Shown here piece by piece: positions 32,596-41,382 of a stretch of DNA of 64,000 nt. Source of the DNA: Paracoccus aminovorans (lineage in GTDB: Bacteria; Pseudomonadota; Alphaproteobacteria; Rhodobacterales; Rhodobacteraceae). The translations under genes and the position numbers were made by a program. The stretch covers positions 2,200,837-2,264,836 of the forward strand of contig NZ_LN832559.1 in NCBI RefSeq assembly GCF_900005615.1, given 5' to 3'. The notes below the pieces were generated by a model that was not told where the DNA came from, did not search any database, and saw only the letters and a program-made list of their open reading frames with translations. How positions within the stretch are numbered: position 1 is the stretch's first letter; every line of letters starts with the position of its first letter.

Positions 32596-34901
32596 AACAG
32601 GACGTTATCGCCAAGGGCGCCGCCCATACCTCGATCATCCACGATTCCGCCGTCAAGCATGTCACCGGCACCGCCGATTACACCGACGACCTGATGGAGC
32701 CGGTCGGCACGCTGCACGGCTATCTGGGGCTTTCCCCGGTCGCGCATGGCCGCATCACCGCGATGGACCTCGATGCGGTGAAAAAGGCACCGGGCGTCCA
32801 TGCCGTGCTGACGGCGGAGGACATCCCCGGCCACAACGACATCAGCCCGACCGGGCTGCATGACGAGCCGGTCTTTGCCTTTCCCGAGGTGCAGTTCGTC
32901 GGCCAGCCGATCTTTGCCGTCATCGCCGAGACCCGCGACCAGGCCCGCCGCGCCTGCCAGCTGGCCAAGGTGGAATACGAGGAACTGCCCTTCGCGCTGG
33001 ACGCCATCGCCGCCCGCGATGCCGGCATGGGCTATGTCACCAAGCCGCTGAAACTGGCGCGCGGCGACATGGCGGAACTGGACCGCGCGCCGCGCCAGCT
33101 GTCGGGCCGGCTGACCGTGGGCGGGCAAGAGCATTTCTACCTGGAAAGCCAGATCGCCTTCGCCTTTCCCGGCGAGGATGACGAGGTGATCGTCAACACC
33201 TCGACCCAGCACCCGACCGAGGTGCAGCATATGGTCGCCCATGTGCTGGACGTGCCCTCGAACGCCGTCGTGGTGCAGGTGCGCCGCATGGGCGGCGGTT
33301 TCGGCGGCAAGGAATCGCAGATGAACGGCTTTTGCGCCATCGCCGCGCTGGCCGCGAAGAAGCTGAAGCGCGCCGTCAAGATACGCCCCGACCGCGACGA
33401 CGATTTCCAGATCACCGGCAAGCGCCACGATTTCGTCATCGACTATGCGGTCGGCTATGACGAGACCGGCAGGATCCACGCGGTCGATGCCGATTTCTAC
33501 GCCCGCTGCGGCTTTTCCTCGGACCTGTCCGGCCCGGTGACGGACCGGGCGCTGTTCCATGCCGACAACGCCTATTACTACCCGGCGGTGGAACTGCGCA
33601 GCCACCCGATGAAGACCAACACCTGCTCGAACACCGCCTTCCGCGGCTTCGGCGGCCCGCAGGGCGTGGTCATGGCGGAACGGATCGTCGAGGACATCGC
33701 CTATCAGCTTGGCCGCGATCCCTTGGAGATCCGCAAGCGGAACCTCTATGAAAACGGCCAGCTGACCCCCTATCACCAGGAGGTCGAGGACCAGATCCTG
33801 CCGCGCATCTTCGAGGAACTCGAAGCGTCGGCCGACTACCACGCCCGCCGCCAGGCCGTGCTGGATTTCAACGCCCGCGCCGCACGAGAAGGCGGGGCGA
33901 TCCGCAAGGGCATCGCCCTGACGCCGGTGAAATTCGGCATCAGCTTCACCGCAACCTGGTACAACCAGGCCGGCGCGCTGATCCACATCTATTCGGACGG
34001 CTCGATCCACCTCAACCACGGCGGCACCGAGATGGGCCAGGGGTTGAACACCAAGGTGGCGCAGGTGGTGGCCGAGGCGCTGGGCATCGACATCGACCGC
34101 ATCAAGATCACCAAGACCACGACCGAAAAGGTGCCGAACACCTCGGCCACCGCGGCTTCCTCGGGCTCGGACCTGAACGGCATGGCGGCGCTCAACGCCT
34201 GCGAACAGCTGCTGGCGCGGCTGAAGGCCTTCGCGGCCGAGGGCAAGGACGTCGATCCCGACCTGATCTCGATCGGCGAGACGGTGCGGATCGGCGACGA
34301 GGAAATGCCCTTCGCCGATTTCATCCGCACCGCCTATCTGGCGCGGGTGCAGCTGTCGGCGGCGGGTTTCTACAAGACGCCCAAGATCCACTGGGACCGC
34401 GATACCGGACGCGGCCGGCCCTTCTATTACTTCGCCTATGGCGCGGCCTGCTCCGAGGTCTCGGTCGATACGCTGACCGGCGAATATGTCATCGAGCGCG
34501 CCGACGTGCTGCACGACGTGGGCCGCAGCCTGAACCCGGCGCTCGACAAGGGCCAGGTCGAGGGCGCCTTCGTGCAGGGCACCGGCTGGCTGACCAGCGA
34601 AGAGCTGTGGTGGGACGCCAAGGGGCGGCTGCGCACCCACGCGCCCTCGACCTACAAGATCCCCCTGGCATCGGACCGGCCCAAGGTCTTCAACGTCCAG
34701 CTGGCCGACTGGTCGGTGAACCGCGAAAACACCATCAAGCGCTCCAAGGCCGTGGGCGAGCCGCCCTTCATGCTGGGCATCTCGGTGTTCCAGGCGCTGA
34801 ACATGGCGGTGGCCTCGTTCAACGGCTACCGGGAAAACCCGCGCATCGACGCCCCGGCCACGCCCGAGCGCGTGCTGATGGCCATCGAGGCGATCAGATG
34901 A
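32592..34901 (+). CDS. xdhB: Xanthine dehydrogenase large subunit (molybdopterin domain)
   Basis: A 769-aa molybdenum cofactor-binding chain. It contains HDSAVKHVTGTADYTDD at the start, the pterin-contacting RRMGGGFGGKESQ, AFRGFGGPQG with the substrate-positioning arginine, the GTEMGQGLNTK motif and the catalytic-glutamate segment KAVGEPPFMLG near the C-terminus. The ATG overlaps the xdhA stop, and the stop overlaps xdhC. Length is typical for the bacterial two-subunit enzyme. Confidence 0.96.
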   Translation: MKQDVIAKGAAHTSIIHDSAVKHVTGTADYTDDLMEPVGTLHGYLGLSPVAHGRITAMDLDAVKKAPGVHAVLTAEDIPGHNDISPTGLHDEPVFAFPEVQFVGQPIFAVIAETRDQARRACQLAKVEYEELPFALDAIAARDAGMGYVTKPLKLARGDMAELDRAPRQLSGRLTVGGQEHFYLESQIAFAFPGEDDEVIVNTSTQHPTEVQHMVAHVLDVPSNAVVVQVRRMGGGFGGKESQMNGFCAIAALAAKKLKRAVKIRPDRDDDFQITGKRHDFVIDYAVGYDETGRIHAVDADFYARCGFSSDLSGPVTDRALFHADNAYYYPAVELRSHPMKTNTCSNTAFRGFGGPQGVVMAERIVEDIAYQLGRDPLEIRKRNLYENGQLTPYHQEVEDQILPRIFEELEASADYHARRQAVLDFNARAAREGGAIRKGIALTPVKFGISFTATWYNQAGALIHIYSDGSIHLNHGGTEMGQGLNTKVAQVVAEALGIDIDRIKITKTTTEKVPNTSATAASSGSDLNGMAALNACEQLLARLKAFAAEGKDVDPDLISIGETVRIGDEEMPFADFIRTAYLARVQLSAAGFYKTPKIHWDRDTGRGRPFYYFAYGAACSEVSVDTLTGEYVIERADVLHDVGRSLNPALDKGQVEGAFVQGTGWLTSEELWWDAKGRLRTHAPSTYKIPLASDRPKVFNVQLADWSVNRENTIKRSKAVGEPPFMLGISVFQALNMAVASFNGYRENPRIDAPATPERVLMAIEAIR

Positions 34902-35641
34902 TCCGGGTCGAGATCACCCGCACGCGGGGGTCAAGCCCGCGCGAGGCAGGGGCGGCGATGTTCGTCGCCCCCGACAGCCTCACCGGGACCATCGGCGGCG
35001 GCCAGCTGGAATACATGGCCATCGACCGCGCCCGGCAGATGATCGCGCGCGGTGAAAAGGCCGCCCGCATGGACGTGCCTCTGGGGCCCGAGATCGGCCA
35101 GTGCTGCGGCGGCAGGGTCGAGCTGGAGCTGCGCCATGTCGAGGCCGCGCCGCCCGCCCCGGACCGCCCGCAGGTGCTGATCTTCGGCGCCGGTCATGTC
35201 GGCCGGGCGCTCGCGAAAGCACTGGCGCTGCTGCCCTTGCGCCCGATCCTGATCGACCAGCGCGCCGGCGAACTCGCCCAGGCCACCGGCGAAACCCGGC
35301 TCACCCCCCTGCCCGAGGCCGAGATCCGCCGCGCTCCCTATGGCACCAGCCACATCATCCTCACCCATGACCACGCGCTGGACTTCCTGCTCGCCGCCGA
35401 GGCGCTGCGCCGCCTGGACGCGCCCTATGTCGGCATGATCGGCAGCAAGACGAAACTGGCGCAGTTCCGCCGCTTCGCCCGCGCCCAGGGCCTCGACACC
35501 GACCGGCTGACCTGCCCGATCGGTGCCGGTTATTCGCGCGACAAGCGCCCGGAAATCATCGCCGCCTTCACCGCAGCCGAGATCATCGGCCGCCTGACCG
35601 AAACCGTCTTTCCGTTTGAAAAATACCCATGCGACAGCTGA
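34898..35641 (+). CDS. xdhC: Xanthine dehydrogenase accessory protein XdhC
   Basis: A 247-aa chaperone that binds molybdenum cofactor and helps insert its sulfurated form into XdhB. It begins MIRVEITRTRGSSPREAGAA, has TGTIGGGQLEYMAI and GQCCGGRVELE, then a Rossmann part with VLIFGAGHVGRALAKAL and YVGMIGSKTK. The last residues, VFPFEKYPCDS, are encoded by a copy of the AAATACCC-type repeat (35609-35628). The gene overlaps xdhB by four bases and guaD by 13 bases. Confidence 0.94.
   Translation: MIRVEITRTRGSSPREAGAAMFVAPDSLTGTIGGGQLEYMAIDRARQMIARGEKAARMDVPLGPEIGQCCGGRVELELRHVEAAPPAPDRPQVLIFGAGHVGRALAKALALLPLRPILIDQRAGELAQATGETRLTPLPEAEIRRAPYGTSHIILTHDHALDFLLAAEALRRLDAPYVGMIGSKTKLAQFRRFARAQGLDTDRLTCPIGAGYSRDKRPEIIAAFTAAEIIGRLTETVFPFEKYPCDS
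35609..35628. repeat. GGGTATTT repeat arm at the xdhC/guaD junction
   Basis: Read on the minus strand the sequence is GGGTATTTTTCAAACGGAAA, close to the arms at 13370 and 13406. It encodes part of the XdhC C-terminus and abuts the guaD ATG at 35629 with no spacer. It leaves no obvious ribosome site before guaD, so guaD translation may depend on coupling to xdhC. Confidence 0.75.
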
Positions 35642-36906
35642 TCCGGGGGCGCACGCTCTCCTTCCACGCCGACCCCGCGGAAACCGAAAACGCCTTCACC
35701 TATCATGAGGACGGCGCCATCGTCACCGAGAACGGCAGGATTGCCGCCATCGGCGACTATGCCGACCTCCGCGACCCGGCCCTGCCCGAGATCGACCACC
35801 GCCCGCATCTGATCCTGCCGGGCTTCATCGACGCCCATATCCATTTCCCGCAGGTGCAGGTGATCGCCAGCTGGGGCGCGCAGCTTCTGGACTGGCTCAA
35901 CACCTATACCTTTCCCGAGGAATCGCGCTTCGCCCAGCAGGGCCACGCCCCGGCCATGGCCGAGAAGTTCCTGGACCTGCTGCTGTCGCACGGCACCACC
36001 ACCGCCGTCGCCTTCTGCTCGGTGCATCCGGAATCGGCCGAAGCCCTGTTTTCGGCCGCCGAGGCGCGCAACATGGCGATGGTCGCCGGCAAGGTGATGA
36101 TGGACCGCAACGCCCCCGAGGCGGTGCTGGACACGCCCCAGCAAGGCTATGACGACAGCAAGGCCCTGATCGCGAAATGGCACCGCCGCGGCCGCCAGCG
36201 CTACGCGATCAGCCCCCGCTTCGCCATCACCTCGACGCCCGAGCAGATGCAGATGACCGGGCAGCTGGTCCGCGAGCATCCCGACTGCCACGTTCAGACC
36301 CACCTGTCCGAGAACAAGGACGAGATCGCCTTCACTCTCGGCCTCTATCCCAAGGCGCGCGACTATCTCGACATCTACGAGAGCTACGGCCTGCTCTCGG
36401 ACAAGCTGCTGCTGGGCCATTCGATCCACCTGGAACCGCGCGAGATCGCCCGCATGGCCGAGACCGGCGCGCGCGCGGTGTTCTGCCCGACCTCGAACCT
36501 GTTCCTGGGCTCGGGCCTTTTCGACGAGGCCGGGCTGCGCGCAGCCGGCGTCACCAGCGGCATCGCCACAGACGTCGGCGGCGGCACCAGCTATTCGATG
36601 CTGCAGACGCTGAACGAGGGCTACAAGATCCTGCAACTGCGCGGCCAGAAGCTGCACCCCTACGCCGCCTTCCACTGGGCGACGCGAGGCAACGCGCTGA
36701 CGCTGGGCATGGCCGACAGCATCGGCACGCTGGACCCCGGCACCGACGCCGACCTGGTGGTGCTCGACAGCCGCGCCACCCCTGCCATGGCCCTGCGCAT
36801 GGACCGCGCCGAGACCCTGGCCGAGGAGCTTTTCATCCTGCAAATCCTCGGCGATGACCGCGCGATCGCGCAGACCTATGTCGCGGGAAAGCCGATGCTC
36901 GGATGA
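35629..36906 (+). CDS. guaD: Guanine deaminase
   Basis: A 425-aa zinc amidohydrolase converting guanine to xanthine, the substrate of the XdhAB enzyme encoded just upstream. Metal and catalytic motifs are LPGFIDAHIHFPQ, the QTHLSENKDEI histidine, LLGHSIHLEP and GIATDVGGGTSYS; the ISPRFAITSTPEQM segment is characteristic of guanine deaminases. It closes the purine operon. No terminator is obvious after the stop, where the sequence turns into degenerate DNA. Confidence 0.95.
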   Translation: MRQLIRGRTLSFHADPAETENAFTYHEDGAIVTENGRIAAIGDYADLRDPALPEIDHRPHLILPGFIDAHIHFPQVQVIASWGAQLLDWLNTYTFPEESRFAQQGHAPAMAEKFLDLLLSHGTTTAVAFCSVHPESAEALFSAAEARNMAMVAGKVMMDRNAPEAVLDTPQQGYDDSKALIAKWHRRGRQRYAISPRFAITSTPEQMQMTGQLVREHPDCHVQTHLSENKDEIAFTLGLYPKARDYLDIYESYGLLSDKLLLGHSIHLEPREIARMAETGARAVFCPTSNLFLGSGLFDEAGLRAAGVTSGIATDVGGGTSYSMLQTLNEGYKILQLRGQKLHPYAAFHWATRGNALTLGMADSIGTLDPGTDADLVVLDSRATPAMALRMDRAETLAEELFILQILGDDRAIAQTYVAGKPMLG

Positions 36907-37003
36907 ACCGCGACATCTGTGTGCCAAAGAAAGGATAAGCCTGCGCAGGCGAAAGCAATAGCGTGCGCAAACCCGTCAAGCGGAATTTCTGCGGCGGTGC
37001 GGT

Positions 37004-37096
37004 TTACGCCAGCAGATCGGCGAAGTTGCTGCGATAGTGTATGCGCCCGCTGCCGCCCGCCGGGACGATCCCGCGCGCATCAAACCACTGCCGGAG
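37004..37096 (-). pseudogene. C-terminal gene remnant of unknown family beside tRNA-Arg
   Basis: On the minus strand a 30-codon open stretch ends in TAA at 37004-37006 and reads LRQWFDARGIVPAGGSG, then RIHYRSNFADLLA. It looks like the protein-like tail of a real gene whose upstream part is missing: an in-frame stop and unrelated sequence lie just before it, at about 37100. I do not recognise the family. It is part of the decayed DNA between guaD and the tRNA gene. Confidence 0.4.
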
Positions 37097-37113
37097 GCTG
37101 GATCATTTCGGAG

Positions 37114-37515
37114 ATGCTGCGCGAAACGACCAGCCTACGCATGGAGCAAGCTGGGGTGCTGGTCGGCCAAGTCCAAGTCCCGGTTGACGTCTTGGTTGAG
37201 GAGATTGAAGGAGTGAGGCTGGTCCACGCCAATGTCTCGATCAAGGACGAGGCAATCATTTTGCTACACAGCCACTACCTGGAAAAGGTTGCCAAATCGC
37301 AGATACTGATAACGATGTAGGCACGCGCCCCGAAGTCGCTGGGGAATGATTTGGCCGCGCTCCGCCGCGACAGAGTGATCTTTGGCAACCCGAAGGACGG
37401 ATACCGGTTGACGCAAGAAGGAATGGTGCCTGCTGTAGGGCTGGTGCGGAAGTTGGCCGAGACGCAGCAGGCTGCGCCTGAGCGCATCCGCCCCAAGCTG
37501 CAATCCGCGTGCTGA
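37114..37515 (+). pseudogene. Small gene interrupted by an in-frame TAG
   Basis: From the ATG at 37114 a frame runs to TAG at 37318-37320 and then continues open in the same frame to TGA at 37513-37515. The first part reads MLRETTSLRMEQAGVLVG and later HSHYLEKVAKSQILITM; the part after the stop reads LRRDRVIFGNPKDGYRLTQE. The second part resembles the end of a winged-helix domain. The continuous frame suggests one gene of about 130 codons broken by a nonsense mutation. Function unknown. Confidence 0.45.
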
Positions 37516-37563
37516 ACCTTACGCACCGGCGGCAGGAATAGAACCAATTGGCTAAAAGAGATT

Positions 37564-37640
37564 TGGCGGACCCGGGAGGGCTCGAACCCCCAACCTTGGA
37601 CTTAGAAGGTCCCTGCTCTATCCAGTTGAGCTACGGGTCC
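37564..37640 (-). tRNA. tRNA-Arg, anticodon TCT
   Basis: The minus strand folds as a complete tRNA. The acceptor stem is GGACCCG with CGGGTCC, followed by discriminator G and an encoded CCA. The D arm contains AGCTCAACTGGATAGAG, the anticodon loop is CTTCTAA with anticodon TCT reading AGA codons, and the T arm is GGGGGTTCGAGCCC. The 3' end faces the decayed segment at 36907-37560, a common insertion position for integrative elements. Confidence 0.95.
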
Positions 37641-37684
37641 GCATCGCGGCAGTCATGGCAAAGGACCGCCGCGGAATCAACCGC

Positions 37685-38167
37685 TCAATCTAGCTTGGAC
37701 AGGTCCAGCGTCAGGAAGACGCTGTTGGGATCCGGCCGGTAGTCGCCGAAGGGGCCGCATTCGGAAAAGCCCGCCCGCAGGTAAAGCGCCCTCGCCGCCA
37801 CGAAGGTCGGCTGCACGCCGGTCTCGAGGCTGAGCCGCGCCATGCCTTCACTCCGGGCATGCGCGGCCAGCGCAGCCAGCAGCCGACGCGAATAGCCACG
37901 GCCGCGCGCCTCGGCAAGCACATGCATCGACTTGATCTCGCCGTGATCGGGGGCGATGCGCTTGACCGCGCCCATGGCGACCGGCCCGACCGCCTCGCGC
38001 AGGACGAAGAAGGCGATCTCGGGCCGCGCCAGCGCCTCGCGCGGCAGCATGTGGATCGACTCGGGCGGCGTATCGGCGTGCATGTCGGCGGCATGACGCT
38101 GGAACAGCAGGTCCAGATCCGCCTCCAGAGGGCTTTCCCGCCCGATCCTGCCGTCCTTGCCGTCCAT
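37685..38167 (-). CDS. GNAT-family N-acetyltransferase
   Basis: A 160-aa acetyltransferase: AVGPVAMGAVKRIAPDHGEI, then the acetyl-CoA motif MHVLAEARGRGYSRRLLAAL and a final LYLRAGFSECGPFGDYRPDP. The GFSECGPFGDY..DP ending is like PhnO/YesJ-type small acetyltransferases. It is divergent from the sulfate transporter genes, with 280 bp between starts that show no recognisable motif beyond GC-rich sequence. Substrate unknown. Confidence 0.86.
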   Translation of the reverse strand: MDGKDGRIGRESPLEADLDLLFQRHAADMHADTPPESIHMLPREALARPEIAFFVLREAVGPVAMGAVKRIAPDHGEIKSMHVLAEARGRGYSRRLLAALAAHARSEGMARLSLETGVQPTFVAARALYLRAGFSECGPFGDYRPDPNSVFLTLDLSKLD

Positions 38168-38447
38168 CGCCCAATCCCGCCGCTGCCTGCGGGCCGGACC
38201 CTAGCAGCGGCGGCGGGGATTGCGAAGGGCCGGCCGCGTGCCGCATCTGAAAAATAAGGAAGAACGCGCGGGCTGGCCCCGGCCCGGCCGGATGCTGTCC
38301 CCGCGGCGGGGGCGCTTGCGGGACCAGCGGCCCCCTGCCCGCCCGGGCTTGGGAAAACATTCGCCCCGGCCCGGACGCCCGGTTGCCGGTCCGGCTTGCC
38401 CACCCCCGGGCCGCCCGTTACCTCTGGCGGCAAGCAGCGGAGGCGCC

Positions 38448-39548
38448 ATGTCCATCGTCATCGAGACCATGACCAAAAGCTTCGGCGGCACTCCGGTGCT
38501 GCGCGGCATCGACCTGACCGTCGAGTCGGGCGAGCTGGTGGCGCTGCTGGGCCCGTCGGGTTCGGGCAAGACCACGCTGCTGAAGATCATCGCCGGGCTG
38601 GAATGGCCCGAGGGCGGGGGGCTGGCGGTGCATGGCGCCGACTGGCTGAACCTGGCTGCGCAGGACCGCCGCATCGGCTTCGTCTTCCAGCATTACGCGC
38701 TGTTCCCGCATATGACCGTGCGCGACAACATCGCCTTCGGCCTGTCCGTGCGCCCGCGGGCCCAGCGGCCGGGCAAGGCGGTGATCGCCGAAAAGGTGGA
38801 CCGGCTGCTGGAGTTCCTGCAGATCGCGCATCTGGGCGAGCGTTTTCCGGCGCAGCTGTCCGGCGGCCAGCGCCAGCGGGTGGCGCTGGGCCGCGCCCTG
38901 GCCATCGAGCCGACGGTGCTGCTGCTGGACGAACCCTTCGGCGCGCTGGACGCCGCCGTGCGCCGCGACCTGCGGGCCTGGCTGCGGTCGGTGCACGAGG
39001 AAACCGGCTCGACCACCATCTTCGTCACCCATGACCAGGAAGAGGCCTTCGAGCTTGCCGACCGCGTGGTGGTGATGGGCGAGGGCCGGATCGAGCAGAT
39101 CGGCAGCGCCGACCAGATCCACGACCACCCCGCCAGCCCCTTCGTCGCCCGCTTCATGGGCGCGACCATCGAACTGCCGGTGACGCTGCGCGCCGGCAGG
39201 GCTGAGGCGCCGGGGCTGGATACCACCCGCCTGCCGCGCCGCGCCCTGCCCGACGGGCCGGCCACGCTGTTCCTGCGCCCGGGCGACGTGACCCCGGTCT
39301 GCGACACCGCCGGGCGCTGGCAGGTCGCGCGGCTGACCAGCAACGGCGCGCTGCTGCGCCTCGACCTCGACGACGAGACCGCGCAGATTCCGGTGGACCT
39401 GCCGCGCCGCGCGCCCGAGGCGCAGGGCCTGTGCAAGGGCGCCCGCGTTAACCTGCGCGCCGAGGCCGGCACCCTCTTTCCCGCCGCGCGCGACGCCGCC
39501 GCCGTGGCGCCCACACCCGCATTCCCCCGCAAGGAGCAGACCCGATGA
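38448..39548 (+). CDS. cysA: Sulfate/thiosulfate ABC transporter ATP-binding protein
   Basis: A 366-aa ATPase with Walker [14 protein letters not shown]-loop FVFQHYALFPHMTVRDNIAFGL, signature LSGGQRQRVALGRAL, Walker B LLLDEPFGALDAA and H-loop FVTHDQEEAFELAD. The C-terminal third is the regulatory/TOBE-like extension usual in CysA. It is the first gene of a four-gene operon; its stop overlaps the binding-protein start. The first ATG of the CysA homology (MSIVIETMTKSF) is used, since the upstream frame is low-complexity. Confidence 0.92.
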   Translation: MSIVIETMTKSFGGTPVLRGIDLTVESGELVALLGPSGSGKTTLLKIIAGLEWPEGGGLAVHGADWLNLAAQDRRIGFVFQHYALFPHMTVRDNIAFGLSVRPRAQRPGKAVIAEKVDRLLEFLQIAHLGERFPAQLSGGQRQRVALGRALAIEPTVLLLDEPFGALDAAVRRDLRAWLRSVHEETGSTTIFVTHDQEEAFELADRVVVMGEGRIEQIGSADQIHDHPASPFVARFMGATIELPVTLRAGRAEAPGLDTTRLPRRALPDGPATLFLRPGDVTPVCDTAGRWQVARLTSNGALLRLDLDDETAQIPVDLPRRAPEAQGLCKGARVNLRAEAGTLFPAARDAAAVAPTPAFPRKEQTR

Positions 39549-40543
39549 TGATCCGCAAATTCCAGGCCGCCGCGCTGGCCGTGCTGCTGACCGCCGTCCC
39601 GGCCTTGGCGCAGGACAAGATCCTGAACGTCAGCTATGACATCGGCCGCGAGGTGTTCGAGGCGCTGAACCCGCAGTTCCAGAGCTTCTGGAAGGACAAG
39701 ACCGGCCGCGATGTCACCATCGACCAAAGCCATGGCGGGTCCTCGAAACAGGCGCGCGCGATCATCGAGGGGCTGCCGGCCGACGTGGTGACCTTCAACC
39801 AGGAAACCGACATCGACGCGCTGGCCAAGGCCGGCTTCGTGGCCCAGAACTGGCGCGAGGCGCTGCCGAACGGCGCTTCGCCCTACTACTCGCTGCCGGC
39901 CTTCCTGGTGCGCAAGGGCAATCCCAAGGGGATCAAGGACTGGTCGGACCTGGCGCGCGAGGACGTGAAGCCGGTGTTCCCCAACCCCAAGACCAGCGGC
40001 AACGCGCGTTACACCTATCTGGCCGCCTATGCCTATGGGCTGGCGCATAACGACAACGACGCGGAAAAGGCCAAGGAATTCGTCGGCAAGATCTTCGCCA
40101 ACGTGCCGGTTTTCGACACCGGCGGCCGCGCCGCCACCCAGACCTTCGCCGAGCGCGAGATCGGCGACGTGCTGATCACCTTCGAGGCCGAAACCAAGAG
40201 CATCGCCAAGCAATACGAGGCTCAGGGCTTCGAGGCGGTGACGCCCTCGATGAGCCTCTTCGCCGCCTTCCCGGTCGCCGTGGTGACCGAGAACGCCGAG
40301 AAGGACGGTTCGCTGGAGGCCTCGACCGAATATCTGAAATGGCTCTATTCGCCCGTGGCGCAGGAAACCATCGTCGCCAACAACTATCGCTCGACCGACA
40401 AGGACGTGGCCGCGAAACATGCCGCCGACTTCCCCGAGATCAAGCTGGTCACCGTGGACGAGGTTTTCGGCGGCTGGGACAAGGTCAGCGCCGAGCATCT
40501 GGCCGAGGGCGGCATCCTCGACACCGTCTTCGTGAACCGATGA
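39545..40543 (+). CDS. sbp: Sulfate/thiosulfate periplasmic binding protein
   Basis: A 332-aa binding protein with signal peptide (MMIRKFQAAALAVLLTAVPA, cut after LAQ). Mature motifs NVSYDIGREVFEALNP, IDQSHGGSSKQARAI and VFPNPKTSGNARYTYL are diagnostic of Sbp/CysP, the SHGGSSKQ and KTSGNAR loops contacting the oxyanion. An AAGGAG ribosome site precedes the two adjacent ATG codons. It delivers sulfate or thiosulfate to the CysT/CysW permease encoded next. Confidence 0.95.
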   Translation: MMIRKFQAAALAVLLTAVPALAQDKILNVSYDIGREVFEALNPQFQSFWKDKTGRDVTIDQSHGGSSKQARAIIEGLPADVVTFNQETDIDALAKAGFVAQNWREALPNGASPYYSLPAFLVRKGNPKGIKDWSDLAREDVKPVFPNPKTSGNARYTYLAAYAYGLAHNDNDAEKAKEFVGKIFANVPVFDTGGRAATQTFAEREIGDVLITFEAETKSIAKQYEAQGFEAVTPSMSLFAAFPVAVVTENAEKDGSLEASTEYLKWLYSPVAQETIVANNYRSTDKDVAAKHAADFPEIKLVTVDEVFGGWDKVSAEHLAEGGILDTVFVNR

Positions 40544-41382
40544 CCGCTGCGGCGATCAGACCGAAACGCGTGCTGCCGGGGTTCTCGCTGAGCCTCGGCA
40601 CCACGCTGCTATACGTCGCGCTGATCATCCTGATCCCGGTGGTGGCGCTGGTGCTGAAGGGGGCCGAGATCGGCCCGGCCCGGTTCTGGGCCATCGTCAC
40701 CGCGCCGCGCACGCTGGCGGCGCTGCGGGTGACGGTGACGGCGGCCTTCGTCGCCACGGTCTTCAATGCGTTCTACGGGCTGCTGATGGCCTGGGTGCTG
40801 ACCCGCTACGACTTTCCCGGCCGGCGCATCCTGGACGCGCTGATGGACATTCCCTTCGCGCTGCCGACGGCGGTGGCCGGCATCTCGCTGACTGCGCTTT
40901 ATTCCGCGAACGGCTGGTTCGGCGGCCCGCTGTCGGGCATGGGCATCGAGCTGGTCTATACGCTGGGCGGCGTGATCCTGGCGATGACCTTCACCTCGAT
41001 CCCCTTCGTCGTGCGCGCCATCCAACCGGTGCTCGAGGACCTGGACCCGGCGCTGGAACAGGCGGCGATGACGCTGGGCGCCCGGCCCTTCGCCATCTTC
41101 CGCCGCGTGGTGCTGCCGGCGATCCTGCCGGCCTGGCTGTCGGGCTCGACCGTGGCCTTCGCCCGCAGCTTGGGCGAGTTCGGCGCCGTGGTCTTCATCG
41201 CCGGCAACCTGCCCTTCAAGACCGAGATCGCGGCGCTCCTGGCCTTCATCCGGCTCGAAGAATACGACTATCAGGGTGCCGCCGCCATCGCGCTGGTGCT
41301 GCTGGCGATCGCGCTGCTGCTGCTGGCGCTGTCGAACCTGATCCAGTTCCGTGCCGCCCGCCACCTGGAGGCCCGCCCATGA
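40540..41382 (+). CDS. cysT: Sulfate/thiosulfate ABC transporter permease CysT (CysU)
   Basis: A 280-aa inner-membrane permease with about six helices. Family features include LPGFSLSLGTTLLYVALIIL, the PFALPTAVAGISLTALYS segment and the cytoplasmic EAA loop EQAAMTLGARPFAIFRRVVL that docks on CysA. The ATG overlaps the binding-protein stop (ATGA) and its own stop overlaps cysW. Confidence 0.94.
   Translation: MTAAAIRPKRVLPGFSLSLGTTLLYVALIILIPVVALVLKGAEIGPARFWAIVTAPRTLAALRVTVTAAFVATVFNAFYGLLMAWVLTRYDFPGRRILDALMDIPFALPTAVAGISLTALYSANGWFGGPLSGMGIELVYTLGGVILAMTFTSIPFVVRAIQPVLEDLDPALEQAAMTLGARPFAIFRRVVLPAILPAWLSGSTVAFARSLGEFGAVVFIAGNLPFKTEIAALLAFIRLEEYDYQGAAAIALVLLAIALLLLALSNLIQFRAARHLEARP

Noticed and set aside
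37114..37515. Selenocysteine- or pyrrolysine-like recoding at TAG
   Set aside because: There is no supporting gene or RNA structure in the window and both interrupted genes lie in decayed DNA, so simple nonsense mutation is more likely.
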